Below, one piece after another: positions 53,520 through 62,735 of a stretch of 64,000 nucleotides of DNA. Location: assembly GCF_024494595.1 (NCBI RefSeq), contig NZ_JANHDI010000014.1, forward strand, positions 1 through 64,000, in the 5' to 3' direction. Every line of letters begins with the position of its first letter. The stretch's first letter is position 1. The notes beneath the pieces were generated by a model that saw nothing but the letters and a program-made list of their open reading frames with translations, was not told where the DNA came from and did no database searches. This DNA is from Halobellus rarus (GTDB lineage: Archaea > Halobacteriota > Halobacteria > Halobacteriales > Haloferacaceae). Made by a program: the position numbers and the translations under genes.

Positions 53520-54830
53520 CTACGCCGCCGGCGGGACGTCCGGCCCGCGTTCGTCGCCTGCAACGCCCTCATCTCCACCATCGTCGCCGTACTGCTCCCG
53601 GAGCCGACGGATCCGCTCGGGGATGGGCGGGTGCGTCAGGTGGAACGCGGCGTAGGCCGGGTGCGGGAAGGGATTGCTCAGGTTCTCGCCCGCGAGCGTC
53701 TCCAGCGCTCGCGTCATCGACCCCGCCTCGCCCATCGTCTCCGCGGCGAAGTCGTCGGCCTCCCGTTCGTGGGCCAGCGAGAGGCGGTTCGTCAGCGGCG
53801 CGGTGAGCGTGAGGACGGGGCCGGCGTACAGCAGTCCGATCCCGAGCGCGGCGTAGACCTCGCTCGGCAGGCCGAACGCCGCGTACACCCACTGGGAGGT
53901 CGTCACCCACCACAGGAAGGCGAAGACGACGGCCATCTGCACCGCGGAGGCCGCCAGCTGCTTCCAGATGTGGGACTTCTTCCAGTGGGCGAGTTCGTGG
54001 GCTAACACCGCCTGGATCGCTTCGCGGTCCATCTGCTCGACGAGCGTGTCGAACAGGACCACGCGCTTGGCCCGCCCGAAGCCGACGAAGTAGGCGTTCG
54101 AGTGCGAGGAGCGACGGCTCGCGTCCATCTCGTAGACCTGCTCGCACTCGAAGCCCGCGCGCTCGAAGACGTCCTCGACGGCGTCCCGAAGCTTCCCGGC
54201 CGCGACCGGCTCGAAGTCGTTGAAGAGCGGCGCGATCACGCGCGGGTACACGATCATCATCAGGAGCGAGAAGCCGACCACGAGCGCCCAGCCGACGACC
54301 GGCCAGAGCGCGGGCAGCGCCTCGACCGCCAGGAGGATCGCGCCGCCGACGAGGCCGCCGAGCGCGAGCGCGACGACCGTCCCGATCAGGAGGTCCCGGA
54401 GCCATAATGCGACGGTCTGGTTGTTGAAGCCGAAGCGCTCCTCGACGACGAACGTCTCGTAGGCGTCGAACGGCGCGGAGAGCAGCCGTCCGGCGACGAC
54501 CGCGCCGGCGAGGAGGACGACGCCCTGGGCGACGCTCGGGAGGCCGGTCTGAGACAGGACCGTCGCGATGTCGCCGTACAGCCCCGAGACGACGATAGCG
54601 ACGACGGCGAGGACGCCGAGCCAGGACTGGACTCCGGAGAGGATCGTCTTCGAGCGCTGATACGCCAGCATCTCCTCGGGATCGTCGACGTCGAGCGCGT
54701 TCCGCACCCACTCGTCGGCGTCGCGGACGGCGTCGGCGCCGTACTGGAGGTTCAGATAGTCGAGTCCCGTCTCCAGCAACTGTACCCCGACGAGGAGTCC
54801 GGCGAGCGCGAGCGCGGCAGTTGCGACCAT
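53520..54830 (-). CDS. Ste24-type M48 membrane metalloprotease
   Basis: A 436-residue zinc protease of the CAAX prenyl protease 1 type. About six to seven membrane helices surround the zinc site HELAHWKKSH (His278, Glu279, His282), and a third ligand glutamate lies in HEREADDFAAE near residue 360. EERFGFNNQTVALWLRD is typical. Archaeal members act in membrane protein quality control; the physiological substrate is not known. It converges with the mch-linked gene, whose stop lies 17 nt away. Confidence 0.9.
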   Translation of the reverse strand: MVATAALALAGLLVGVQLLETGLDYLNLQYGADAVRDADEWVRNALDVDDPEEMLAYQRSKTILSGVQSWLGVLAVVAIVVSGLYGDIATVLSQTGLPSVAQGVVLLAGAVVAGRLLSAPFDAYETFVVEERFGFNNQTVALWLRDLLIGTVVALALGGLVGGAILLAVEALPALWPVVGWALVVGFSLLMMIVYPRVIAPLFNDFEPVAAGKLRDAVEDVFERAGFECEQVYEMDASRRSSHSNAYFVGFGRAKRVVLFDTLVEQMDREAIQAVLAHELAHWKKSHIWKQLAASAVQMAVVFAFLWWVTTSQWVYAAFGLPSEVYAALGIGLLYAGPVLTLTAPLTNRLSLAHEREADDFAAETMGEAGSMTRALETLAGENLSNPFPHPAYAAFHLTHPPIPERIRRLREQYGDDGGDEGVAGDERGPDVPPAA

Positions 54831-54915
54831 TACGTCCCAGTCGGGCCCCGCGGGACTTCAACGTCGCGGCGCGGTTCGCAGGCGACTGCTCGCGGAGGTG
54901 AGCGGTCGCTACCGA

Positions 54916-56538
54916 CTACCGGTCGCCGTCGTCGTCGACGTCCAGCACCGTCCCGACACCCTTCGATTGGCCCTCGCGGAAGACGAACCGCTGGCCCTCC
55001 CTGACGAGATACGGCCGGAACTTGAACTCGACCGTCGCCGTCCCGGTATCGCCCGGGAGCAACTGCCCGCCCTCGGGTCGAAAGACGACCGCCTCGCTCA
55101 CCGTCTCCAGGTGCACGACGGGCTCGTACCCCTCGCGGATCCGGGTAGGATGATTCAACACCATCACCTCGGCCTCGAAGGAGCGGACCGCCCGCGGGTC
55201 GTCGTCGACCGGGAGCAGCGCCATCCCGCGTTCGATCTCCGCCTCGCTGACGCCCTTGAGCGCGATGCCGACGATGCGGCCGGCCTTCGCCCGGTCGACG
55301 CGGTGGTGGTGCATCTCGATCGAGCGGACCTCGACCTCGCGGAAGGAGCCGTCCGGCATCGGCCCGATCTGCAGTTCGTCGCCGGCCTCGACGCTCCCGG
55401 AATTCACGGTTCCGGAGGCGACCGCGCCGACGCCCGTCACCGAGTACGTCCGGTCGACGTACATCCGGAAGTCGCCGCCGGACTCCCGCGTCGTCTTCGG
55501 GAGCCGTTCGAACATCGAATCGAGGTCGTCGAGGCCGTCCATCGTGACCGCGCTGGTCCCCAGTATCGGGACGACCGAGTCGCCCAGCTCCTCGACGGCC
55601 GCGTCGACGCCGTGTCTGTCGACACGGAGCGGCGTCCGCCCGACGTCTCGAAGCAGCCGTTCGACCTCGCGTTCGACGTCCTCGAGTCGGTCGGCGTCGA
55701 CGACGTCCGCCTTCGTGATCGCGACGACCGTCGGGAGTTCCATCGCGAGCAGGATCCCGAGGTGCTCGCGGGTGGTCTTCGTCGGCCCGTCGTCGGCGGC
55801 GACCACGAGGAGGCCGTAGTCGAGTCGCTGCCCGACGAGTCCCCGGATCGTCGTCCGCAGCCAGGGCTCGTGTCCTACGGTGTCGACGAAGGAGACCAGC
55901 CGATCCGACTCCTCGACGACGCGGGCGCGATCAGACTTGCGATGCGGGTTGTCCAGGTGGACCGGGCCGTCGTCGGTGAACCCGTAGACGGCGTAGGAGA
56001 GATCCGCCGAGAGCCCGCGTTCGACCTCGTGGGGCTGGACGTCGAGGAAGCCGCGGGTCTGGCCCTGGCCGTCGTCGGCGGTCCCGGTGACCAGCGAGCC
56101 GACGAGCGTCGACTTGCCGTGGTCGACGTGGCCGGCGGTCCCGACGACGATGTGGTCGTCGTCGACGTCGAGGACGGCTCCCTCCGTGACCGTCGCGACG
56201 CCGACGAGCCCCCGGTCGCCGTCGTCGCCGACGCCCCAGGTCTCGACGTCGTCGATGTGCGCGCCCGCCTCCTCGGCCAGGATCGAGAGGACGTCCATCG
56301 ACTCGGAGAACTCCTCCGGCGTGATGCCGGCGATACCGCCGTCGTCGGTGACACCGACGACGTAGGTCGCCGTGCCGTCGCCGGAGAGCACGCGGTGGCG
56401 CAGTTGCGCCGCGAGGCTTTCCAGCCGACCGTCGGCGAGGTGGAGCTCTCGCGAGAGCCGCTCTTTGAACTCGACGCTGCCGCCCTCCTCCTCGCCGCGC
56501 TCGAGGGCCGATTCCAGTACGGCCCGGTCAGCGCTCAT
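54916..56538 (-). CDS. GTPBP1-like translational GTPase
   Basis: A 540-residue GTP-binding protein of the GTPBP1/2 type related to elongation factor EF-Tu. G1 is VVGTAGHVDHGKSTLVGSL (GHVDHGKST at 136-144), G3 is FVDTVGHEPWL, G4 is TKAD. Domains II and III follow (GTVNSGSVEAGDELQIGPMP, VEVMVLNHPTRIREG, TATVEFKFRPYLVREGQRFV). An N-terminal domain of about 130 residues is typical for this group. The role in archaea is likely in ribosome rescue or mRNA handling. Confidence 0.9.
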   Translation of the reverse strand: MSADRAVLESALERGEEEGGSVEFKERLSRELHLADGRLESLAAQLRHRVLSGDGTATYVVGVTDDGGIAGITPEEFSESMDVLSILAEEAGAHIDDVETWGVGDDGDRGLVGVATVTEGAVLDVDDDHIVVGTAGHVDHGKSTLVGSLVTGTADDGQGQTRGFLDVQPHEVERGLSADLSYAVYGFTDDGPVHLDNPHRKSDRARVVEESDRLVSFVDTVGHEPWLRTTIRGLVGQRLDYGLLVVAADDGPTKTTREHLGILLAMELPTVVAITKADVVDADRLEDVEREVERLLRDVGRTPLRVDRHGVDAAVEELGDSVVPILGTSAVTMDGLDDLDSMFERLPKTTRESGGDFRMYVDRTYSVTGVGAVASGTVNSGSVEAGDELQIGPMPDGSFREVEVRSIEMHHHRVDRAKAGRIVGIALKGVSEAEIERGMALLPVDDDPRAVRSFEAEVMVLNHPTRIREGYEPVVHLETVSEAVVFRPEGGQLLPGDTGTATVEFKFRPYLVREGQRFVFREGQSKGVGTVLDVDDDGDR

Positions 56539-56653
56539 GGCCGCGGATAGGGAATCACTTGATAAAACCCTTTTCGTGGTGTGAGTTCCCGTGTCACAGT
56601 AGCGCTACGGAGACCCGATACTCGGGTTGCAGCGTCACGACGTCGTATCGACC

Positions 56654-57223
56654 CTACTCTTTGAGCCGTTCGTAGGCGCGGTTGACGCGCTTGAACTGCT
56701 CCTCGTCGCCGTCGTCGGTGTCGGGGTGGACGGCCTTCACCCGCTCGCGATAGGCGGCCTTCACCGCCGTCTGGTCCGCGTCGGCGTCCAGGCCCAGCGT
56801 TCGATACGCCTCCGCCCGCGTGGGCCGGTCCGAGTCGCGTTGCTGCCGTCGCCGACGATCTCCCCACTGCTGGCTACCGGCCGCTCCGCGGCCGTCCGCA
56901 CGACGCTCCCACCCGGTGTCCGACCGCCGCTCGCGCCCGGAGCCGGCCGCTCGGCGTCCGGGGCCGAACCCGTCGAAGTCTCCCGGTCCCCGTGAGGCCG
57001 CGTTCGCCCGGCGTCGTCGCCGCTCGCGTGCGCTCCCGGCAGTTCTCCTGACTCGCTCGCCGAGGCGGCCGCTCGCGTGGTACCACAGGAGGTACGTCGC
57101 GATCGCGAAGATCGTCGCGAAGAGGAACAGCAGCGGCTGATAGACGAAACCGAGGACGGCGAACAGCACCGTCGTCCCGGCGAACACCGCGGCGATGCCG
57201 ATGACGAGTCCGTCTTCGTCCAC
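56654..57223 (-). CDS. DnaJ-domain membrane protein
   Basis: A 189-residue protein with two N-terminal membrane segments (about 6-25 and 28-47), an Arg-rich, low-complexity linker (about 60-125) and a C-terminal J domain (TRAEAYRTLGLDADADQTAV, AYRERVKAVHPDTDDGDEEQ) with the HPD triad. J domains stimulate Hsp70 (DnaK). The membrane anchor suggests recruitment of DnaK to the inner face. Confidence 0.85.
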   Translation of the reverse strand: MDEDGLVIGIAAVFAGTTVLFAVLGFVYQPLLFLFATIFAIATYLLWYHASGRLGERVRRTAGSARERRRRRANAASRGPGDFDGFGPGRRAAGSGRERRSDTGWERRADGRGAAGSQQWGDRRRRQQRDSDRPTRAEAYRTLGLDADADQTAVKAAYRERVKAVHPDTDDGDEEQFKRVNRAYERLKE

Positions 57224-57365
57224 GTCCGGGTGGAGGGCGTCGATAACCGTAAGCCTCCCGGCACGTTGGCCGACTGGTCACCCGGGCGTTCGGCGGACAG
57301 ACCGACCCGACCGCCGGTGGAACCGAGACGACAGAACGATTATCCGCGTGGAGAGATAGCCAGCT

Positions 57366-57824
57366 GTGATCGCGCTCGAAGACACGTACATCGAGAACCG
57401 GGTACTGGTCCAGCCGAACGACACCAACAACAACGACACGGCCCACGGCGGCAACGTCGTCAAGTGGATGGACGAGGTCGGCGCGATGTCGGCGATGCGG
57501 TTCGCCGGCGAGACCGTCGTCACCGCCCAGATGGAGGGCGTCGACTTCCACCGGCCGATCCCCCGCGGCAACACCGCGCTCATCGAGTCCTACGTCTACG
57601 ACGCCGGGACGACGAGCGTGAGCGTCTACCTCCGCGTGTTCAGCGAGGACCCGCTCTCGGGCGAGACCGAACTCACGACCGAATCGCACTTCGTCTACGT
57701 CGCCATCGACGAGGACAACGCGCCGACGCCCGTCCCCGACCTCGACGTCTCCTCCGAGCGGGCGATCGAACTCAGAGACGCCGCCAACGGCGACGTCACA
57801 GACGAGCGCGTCGACGAGCAGTGA
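57366..57824 (+). CDS. Hotdog-fold acyl-CoA thioesterase
   Basis: A 152-residue thioesterase starting with GTG. The family pattern NDTNNNDTAHGGNVVKWMDE holds the catalytic Asn/Asp and His region; then RFAGETVVTAQMEGVDFHRP and LIESYVYDAGTTSVSVYLRV follow. Probably hydrolyses acyl-CoA to free acid and CoA. Convergent with the SDR gene to its right. Confidence 0.9.
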   Translation: MIALEDTYIENRVLVQPNDTNNNDTAHGGNVVKWMDEVGAMSAMRFAGETVVTAQMEGVDFHRPIPRGNTALIESYVYDAGTTSVSVYLRVFSEDPLSGETELTTESHFVYVAIDEDNAPTPVPDLDVSSERAIELRDAANGDVTDERVDEQ

Positions 57825-57870
57825 ACCGAGCAATCCGTTGGGCGGAACGCCCCGTAACGGACCCCGACGG

Positions 57871-58635
57871 TCACCGACTCAGATAGCCGCCCTCGACGCC
57901 GAGCGCTTCGCCCGTGACGAACGACGCCTCGTCCGAGCAGAGCCAGCAGACCGCGTCGGCGACCTCCTGGGGCGTACCGAGTCGATTCATCGCGTGCAGG
58001 CTCTCGATCTGCGAACGCATCTCGGGGTCGGACGTGATGCCGCCCGCTTCCAAGAGCGGCGTCTCGATGAACCCCGGGCAGACGGCGTTGACGCGCACGC
58101 CCGTCTCGCCGTTCTCCAGTGCGGCCGTCTTCGTCAACCCCAACAGCCCGTGCTTCGCGGCGACGTATCCCGAGGACGTCTCGAACCCGACCTTCCCGAG
58201 GATCGAGGAGTTGTTGACGACCGCGCCCCCGCCGTCTTGGGCCTGCATCTGTTCGATCTCGGGTTGCAGGCAATTGAACACCCCGATCAGGTTCACGTCG
58301 ATGACGGCGCGCCAGTCCTCGGGATCGTAGTCGGTGACCGGGGTCTGCTCGCCGCCGATTCCGGCGTTGTTGAACGCGTAGTCCAGTCGACCGTACGCGT
58401 CGACGGCGACGTCGACCATCGCCCGCGTCGCCGCCGGATCGGTGACGTCGGTCTCGACGAACCGCGCCCGTCCGCCGGCGTCTTCGATCTCCGCGACGGT
58501 CTCCTCGCCGCCCGCCACGTCGACGTCGGCGACGACGACGTTCGCCCCTCGATCCGCGAACTCCAAGGCGGTCGTCTGTCCGATACCCGATCCGCCGCCG
58601 GTGACCACCGCGACCGCGTCTGTGAACGAACCCAT
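57871..58635 (-). CDS. Short-chain dehydrogenase/reductase
   Basis: A 254-residue SDR enzyme. VVTGGGSGIGQTTALEFADR is the cofactor loop, ANVVVADVDVAGGEE with an Asp favours NAD; NNAGIGG, NSSILGKVG and YVAAKHGLLG are the active-site parts; the end YLSR is usual. A 3-oxoacyl-ACP reductase or similar alcohol dehydrogenase role is likely; substrate unknown. Confidence 0.9.
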   Translation of the reverse strand: MGSFTDAVAVVTGGGSGIGQTTALEFADRGANVVVADVDVAGGEETVAEIEDAGGRARFVETDVTDPAATRAMVDVAVDAYGRLDYAFNNAGIGGEQTPVTDYDPEDWRAVIDVNLIGVFNCLQPEIEQMQAQDGGGAVVNNSSILGKVGFETSSGYVAAKHGLLGLTKTAALENGETGVRVNAVCPGFIETPLLEAGGITSDPEMRSQIESLHAMNRLGTPQEVADAVCWLCSDEASFVTGEALGVEGGYLSR

Positions 58636-58804
58636 ACACGGACTTCACAACGAGCTATCAAAAGCGCAGCGTCGGAACGAGGGGGACGAGATCGTTCAGC
58701 GTGGCGTTCTCTGTCTCGAAATCACATAGTTAACTCGAATAATCACAATTTCATTCGGCGTGAATTTGTCCACACGTTAGGATGCTGTGGCACCACGACG
58801 ACGT

Positions 58805-59152
58805 ATGAGCGAGCAGATTTCTGTGGCGTCTTTCGATTCGCAACTGGAGGCGATATCAGATCCCGAACGTCGGCGACTGCTCCTTGCGCTGCTGGAGACG
58901 ACGAGAACCGGTGAGATCCCGATCGACGCCGGTGCGATCGAATCCGACGGCGACGAGCGGGCACTCGATATCCGGATGGCCCACGTCCACCTCCCGAAGT
59001 TGGAGGCGCTCGGCTACGTCGATTCGTATGTGGAGGACGACTCGAACCGCGGCCGACGTCTCGTGGCTGACGGCCCCCAGTTCGACGGCATCAGGCCGCT
59101 CTTGGAACTGCTCGAAGACAACGAGGCGCTGCTGCCGGACGACCTGCGGTGA
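58805..59152 (+). CDS. DUF7344-like winged-helix protein
   Basis: A 115-residue protein with the haloarchaeal DUF7344-type fold: an opening helix ISDPERRRLLLALLETT and the recognition part RMAHVHLPKLEALGYVDSYV. It is related in layout to the protein at 205-600. Presumed DNA-binding regulator with unknown target. It stands alone between two regulator/oxidoreductase genes. Confidence 0.8.
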   Translation: MSEQISVASFDSQLEAISDPERRRLLLALLETTRTGEIPIDAGAIESDGDERALDIRMAHVHLPKLEALGYVDSYVEDDSNRGRRLVADGPQFDGIRPLLELLEDNEALLPDDLR

Positions 59153-59162
59153 CGAGGGTCCG

Positions 59163-59969
59163 TTACTCCTCGCGCGGATCGCGACCGGGAAACAGCCCCT
59201 GCGACAGCAGTCGCCGCGCGATCACGATGAGCCCGTTCCGGAAGCCGCCGCCGAAGATCGCCTGCTCTTCGAGCGTCCCGGCGACGATCGTGCTCACGAG
59301 GATGTTCGACCGGTCCACGAGCAGGAGTCGGCCGATCGACAACTCGTCACCGGACCCCTCCTGGGGGCGGAACCATTCGAGGCCGGAGACGAACGTCGTG
59401 GCTCTCGGGAGCGACGCCTGAATCTGTGCTTCCAGTGACTCGCTAACCGCGCCGACGAGCACGTCCACCTCATCGTCGAGACCACCGATTGTGGCGGTCA
59501 GCTCGTCGGTCAGTAGCGAATCGTCGCCGAGCACCAGGACGACCTCCTCGGCGGCGTTCGTGAGAAGTTGATTCGCCCGGTTCGCGATCGCCTCGCCCCC
59601 GGAGAGGGCCCACATCTCCTGTACCGGGCCCTCGTCTTTGGGTTCCATCTCGCCGGCGGCCCGAAGCGCGTTGCTCAGACGGTCCACGCGCGTCTCGTAC
59701 TGGTCCCGAAGCGTCTCGGTCGCCTCTTCCAGCGGGACCGCCCGGAACCGCTGTGGGCTCGAGTGCTGGATCTCGACGAGTCCCTGTGCTTCCAGCACCC
59801 GAACGGCGTCGTACACGCGCGTCCGTGGAACGTCGGTGATCTCGCTGAGCTGTTTCGCCGTACCCGTCGACAGCCGCGAGAGGCCGACGAAACACTGTGC
59901 CTCGTACTCCTTCAGCCCCAGTTGCTGGAGCACCTCCGTTGCCTCCTCCAACGCGTTGTCCGTGCTCAT
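59163..59969 (-). CDS. TrmB family transcription regulator
   Basis: A 268-residue TrmB-type regulator. The N-terminal winged helix has LQQLGLKEYEAQCFVGLSRL, EITDVPRTRVYDAVRVLEAQ and a wing with GLVEIQHSSPQRFRAVPLEE. The C-terminal domain (EEVVLVLGDDSLLTDELTAT, LLLVDRSNILVSTIVAG) is PLD-like and may sense a ligand. The ATG at 59967-59969 is preferred; another is 9 nt upstream. Confidence 0.85.
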   Translation of the reverse strand: MSTDNALEEATEVLQQLGLKEYEAQCFVGLSRLSTGTAKQLSEITDVPRTRVYDAVRVLEAQGLVEIQHSSPQRFRAVPLEEATETLRDQYETRVDRLSNALRAAGEMEPKDEGPVQEMWALSGGEAIANRANQLLTNAAEEVVLVLGDDSLLTDELTATIGGLDDEVDVLVGAVSESLEAQIQASLPRATTFVSGLEWFRPQEGSGDELSIGRLLLVDRSNILVSTIVAGTLEEQAIFGGGFRNGLIVIARRLLSQGLFPGRDPREE

Positions 59970-59978
59970 ATGTCCCAA

Positions 59979-60702
59979 CTCACAGCCCGGGGTATCCCCA
60001 GGTCGTCAGCACATCTCGTCGCTGGACTGATAGGCGTTGTTACTGTGCGAGCGGCCGTGTTTCGTTAGTCAGTTGCCCCCCAGAGAGGGACGTCGTCGGG
60101 CGGCTTCAGGTCTTCTCCGCCGCCCCGGGAGGCTGCGAGTGTCGCGATTCTTCCGTTGTTACTGAGAGATTCACGAGCGGTGCAAAATCTTTCCAGTGGA
60201 GAGAGACCGGATACTGATCGTCGCTGGTGAGTCACTCGGTTAATCACAAAATGGTTATACGGGAGGGGAGGTACCCTACAGTTGGCGCGCCCAGGATTTG
60301 TGTCCCAACCACAACCCGCGCGCCGACTCAGTCATCTCTATGGCTGAGTTTCGAAGCGTCAGAGGCACATACGATGGACACTGATTCGCGCGACATACCT
60401 CGGTCTGTAGTGGCGGATCACACCGGGGAGGCTTTCCTCGCGGAAGGTCGGACCGTCCTGAGCGGATGCCCGGGTAATCGTTCGAGAGGCGGGTCCCGAC
60501 CACCGACCTGATACGGGGAACAGTCGGTACTGATATCTGCACACCGTCGCCCACTCGATCGCACGACGGCATCGGTCGGATGCACAATCCGTTGCGGGCG
60601 GTACGTACTATCCCGTCGCAATAGCACTTGAAGGACTGCAACTGCACCGTAACACCAACCAACAGCAATGGATCGAAGCGAAACATCACCGAAGAGGACG
60701 AA
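59979..60702. other. 0.7-kb gap without a supported gene
   Basis: Short frames are open on both strands but none has plausible composition or motifs. Probably it contains the promoters of the TrmB gene and the HalOD1 gene. Confidence 0.5.
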
Positions 60703-61026
60703 ATGAGCGAAAACCGAAGCGGGGCACCGACTGACTCGGATCCGGATCGTACCGACGAACCGGTCCGCGCCCACTACGAGTGGGAGTCGACGCCGCCGTC
60801 GACGGCGGTCGTCGAGACCGTTGCCAAAGCGACCGGCAGCGAGCCGACGTCGCTCGGACCGCTGTACGACTCGCTGGACCCCGACGCGTTGAACGCGCTC
60901 GTGGCGTCGATTCCGCCGTCGGCCGTCGGGCGGGACATCTGTATCTCTCTGGCTCTCGACGGACACCGGGTCACGATTTACGGAGACGGCGAGGTCGTCG
61001 TTCGCACCGGTGCGACGAGGGTGTGA
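60703..61026 (+). CDS. HalOD1 output-domain protein
   Basis: A 107-residue protein formed by a HalOD1 domain (SAVVETVAKATGSEPTSLG-like helix, LYDSLDPDALNALV, and the closing LDGHRVTIYGDGEVVVR). It starts MSENRSGAPTDS; 25 codons of open frame upstream look random. Signalling role presumed. One of three HalOD1 proteins in the window. Confidence 0.8.
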   Translation: MSENRSGAPTDSDPDRTDEPVRAHYEWESTPPSTAVVETVAKATGSEPTSLGPLYDSLDPDALNALVASIPPSAVGRDICISLALDGHRVTIYGDGEVVVRTGATRV

Positions 61027-61082
61027 CCGCGCCCCCCAACAGACCCGATTTATATATCGTGAAATGCGGTGTATAACCGGGG

Positions 61083-61295
61083 ATGGGCGACCGAATCAGT
61101 ATCTTCAACACCAGCGGTGCCGAACCGGTGGGTATGAGCCTCGAACGCGAGTACGAGTGCCCCGAGTGCGGACATAACGGATTCTGGAAGACGGCGTCGA
61201 TGACACTCCACCTCGGGACGAAGACGAAGTGGAGCTGCAACGAGTGCGGCTACGGCTTCATCGAAATCAACGGCATCAGCACCGCGAAAGCGTAG
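61083..61295 (+). CDS. Small zinc-ribbon protein
   Basis: A 70-residue protein with two CxxC knuckles, YECPECG (Cys26, Cys29) and WSCNECG (Cys52, Cys55), for one zinc ion. No named family that I can be sure of. The ATG follows an AT-rich TATA-like stretch (TTTATAT, 61049-61055) about 30 nt upstream, so it is a leaderless gene. It is convergent with gcvPB. Confidence 0.8.
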   Translation: MGDRISIFNTSGAEPVGMSLEREYECPECGHNGFWKTASMTLHLGTKTKWSCNECGYGFIEINGISTAKA

Positions 61296-61310
61296 GCGGC
61301 CGACGAATAA

Positions 61311-62735
61311 CTACTCCTCTTCGCCGAGTGCGCGCCAGGAGAGTTGCGGGTTCCGCGCCGCGTCTGCCTGATCGATCCGCCGCGCCGTCGTCTTCGACGG
61401 CGCGGCTTCGAGTTCTTCCTCGGAGTCGGCCATCGCGGCGTCGAAGGCGTTCGCGAGGTCGTCCAGCGAGGCTTTGCTCTCGGCTTCAGTCGGCTCTGTG
61501 AGCATCGCCTCCGGGACGAACTCGGGCCACTTCGTCGTCGGCGGGTGAACCCCGTAATCAAGCATCCCCTTCGCGACGTCGGCGGCGTCGCGCTCGCCCG
61601 CCGTCGCGGCGAACTCGTGGTGGAACGGGCTGTACGGGATGTCGTAGTCGATCCGCTCGGCGAGGTAGTTCGCGTTCAACACGGCCTTCGCCGAGGTGTC
61701 TTTCAGTCCCGAATCCCCGAGTCGAGCGATGTAGGCGTACGCTTTCACGAGGACGAGCCAGTTCCCCTGGTAGCCGTGGACCTTTCCGATGCTCCGCTCG
61801 GGATCGTACAGTTCGTAGCGGCCGTCGCGCTCGCGGACGTGGGGTCGGGGAAGGAACTCGGCGAGTTCCTCGGTGACGCCGACCGGACCCGCGCCGGGAC
61901 CGCCGCCGCCGTGCGGCGTCGCGAACGTCTTGTGCACGTTGTAGTGCATCACGTCGAAGCCCATGTCGCCGGGGCGGGCCCGCCCGAGCAACGCGTTGAG
62001 ATTCGCGCCGTCGTAGTACAGCAGGCCGCCCGCGTCGTGGACGATGTCGGCGATCTCGGCGATGTCGCGCTCGAAGAGCCCGACGGTGTTGGGGTTCGTC
62101 AGCATCAGCGCCGCCGTCTCCTCGGAGACGGCCGCTTCGAGGGCGTCGAGGTCGACGCGGCCGTCCTCGCCGGAGGGCAGCTCGACGACGTCGTAGCCGG
62201 CCATCGCCGCGCTCGCGAAGTTCGTTCCGTGCGCCGACGCGGGCACGATCACCTCCGATCGGGGATCGCCGCGGGCCTCGTGACACGCCTTCGCGATCAT
62301 AATCCCGGTGAACTCACCGGCCGCGCCCGCGGGCGGCTGCAGCGTCACCGCGTCCATCCCGCCGATCCGCGCGAGGTAGTCCTGGAGGCCGTAGAGGAGT
62401 TCGAGCGTCCCCTGGACGCTCTCCTCGGAGCGGTCGGGGTGGACGCTCCCGTTCGGGTCGGCCGCGACGTCCTCGGTGAACGAGGGGTTGTACTTCATCG
62501 TGCACGACCCGAGCGGGTACGGCCCGGTCTCGACGCTCCAGTTCATCTGCGAGAGCCGGGTGTAGTGCCTCGACAGCTCCGGCTCGGAGAGCCCGGGCAG
62601 TTCGAGACTGTCTCGGGTCAGATCGTCGGGCAGCGGCGACTTCCCGTCGACCTCGACGGTCGTCGTGTCCTTCTCGGAGAGCAGCGATTCGTACCGGTCG
62701 TCGTCGCCGTAGCGTGCCTGATCGTGGTTCATCAT
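61311..62735 (-). CDS. gcvPB: Glycine dehydrogenase (decarboxylating) subunit 2
   Basis: A 474-residue P-protein half of the glycine cleavage system that carries the PLP lysine (Lys269 in [15 protein letters not shown]). Other signatures are [39 protein letters not shown] and [19 protein letters not shown]. The ATG at 62733-62735 overlaps the stop of gcvPA by 4 nt; both subunits form the decarboxylase. Confidence 0.95.
   Translation of the reverse strand: MMNHDQARYGDDDRYESLLSEKDTTTVEVDGKSPLPDDLTRDSLELPGLSEPELSRHYTRLSQMNWSVETGPYPLGSCTMKYNPSFTEDVAADPNGSVHPDRSEESVQGTLELLYGLQDYLARIGGMDAVTLQPPAGAAGEFTGIMIAKACHEARGDPRSEVIVPASAHGTNFASAAMAGYDVVELPSGEDGRVDLDALEAAVSEETAALMLTNPNTVGLFERDIAEIADIVHDAGGLLYYDGANLNALLGRARPGDMGFDVMHYNVHKTFATPHGGGGPGAGPVGVTEELAEFLPRPHVRERDGRYELYDPERSIGKVHGYQGNWLVLVKAYAYIARLGDSGLKDTSAKAVLNANYLAERIDYDIPYSPFHHEFAATAGERDAADVAKGMLDYGVHPPTTKWPEFVPEAMLTEPTEAESKASLDDLANAFDAAMADSEEELEAAPSKTTARRIDQADAARNPQLSWRALGEEE

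Noticed and set aside
54898-56550. 550-codon frame opposite the GTPBP1-like gene
   Set aside because: Antisense of a gene with clear G motifs.
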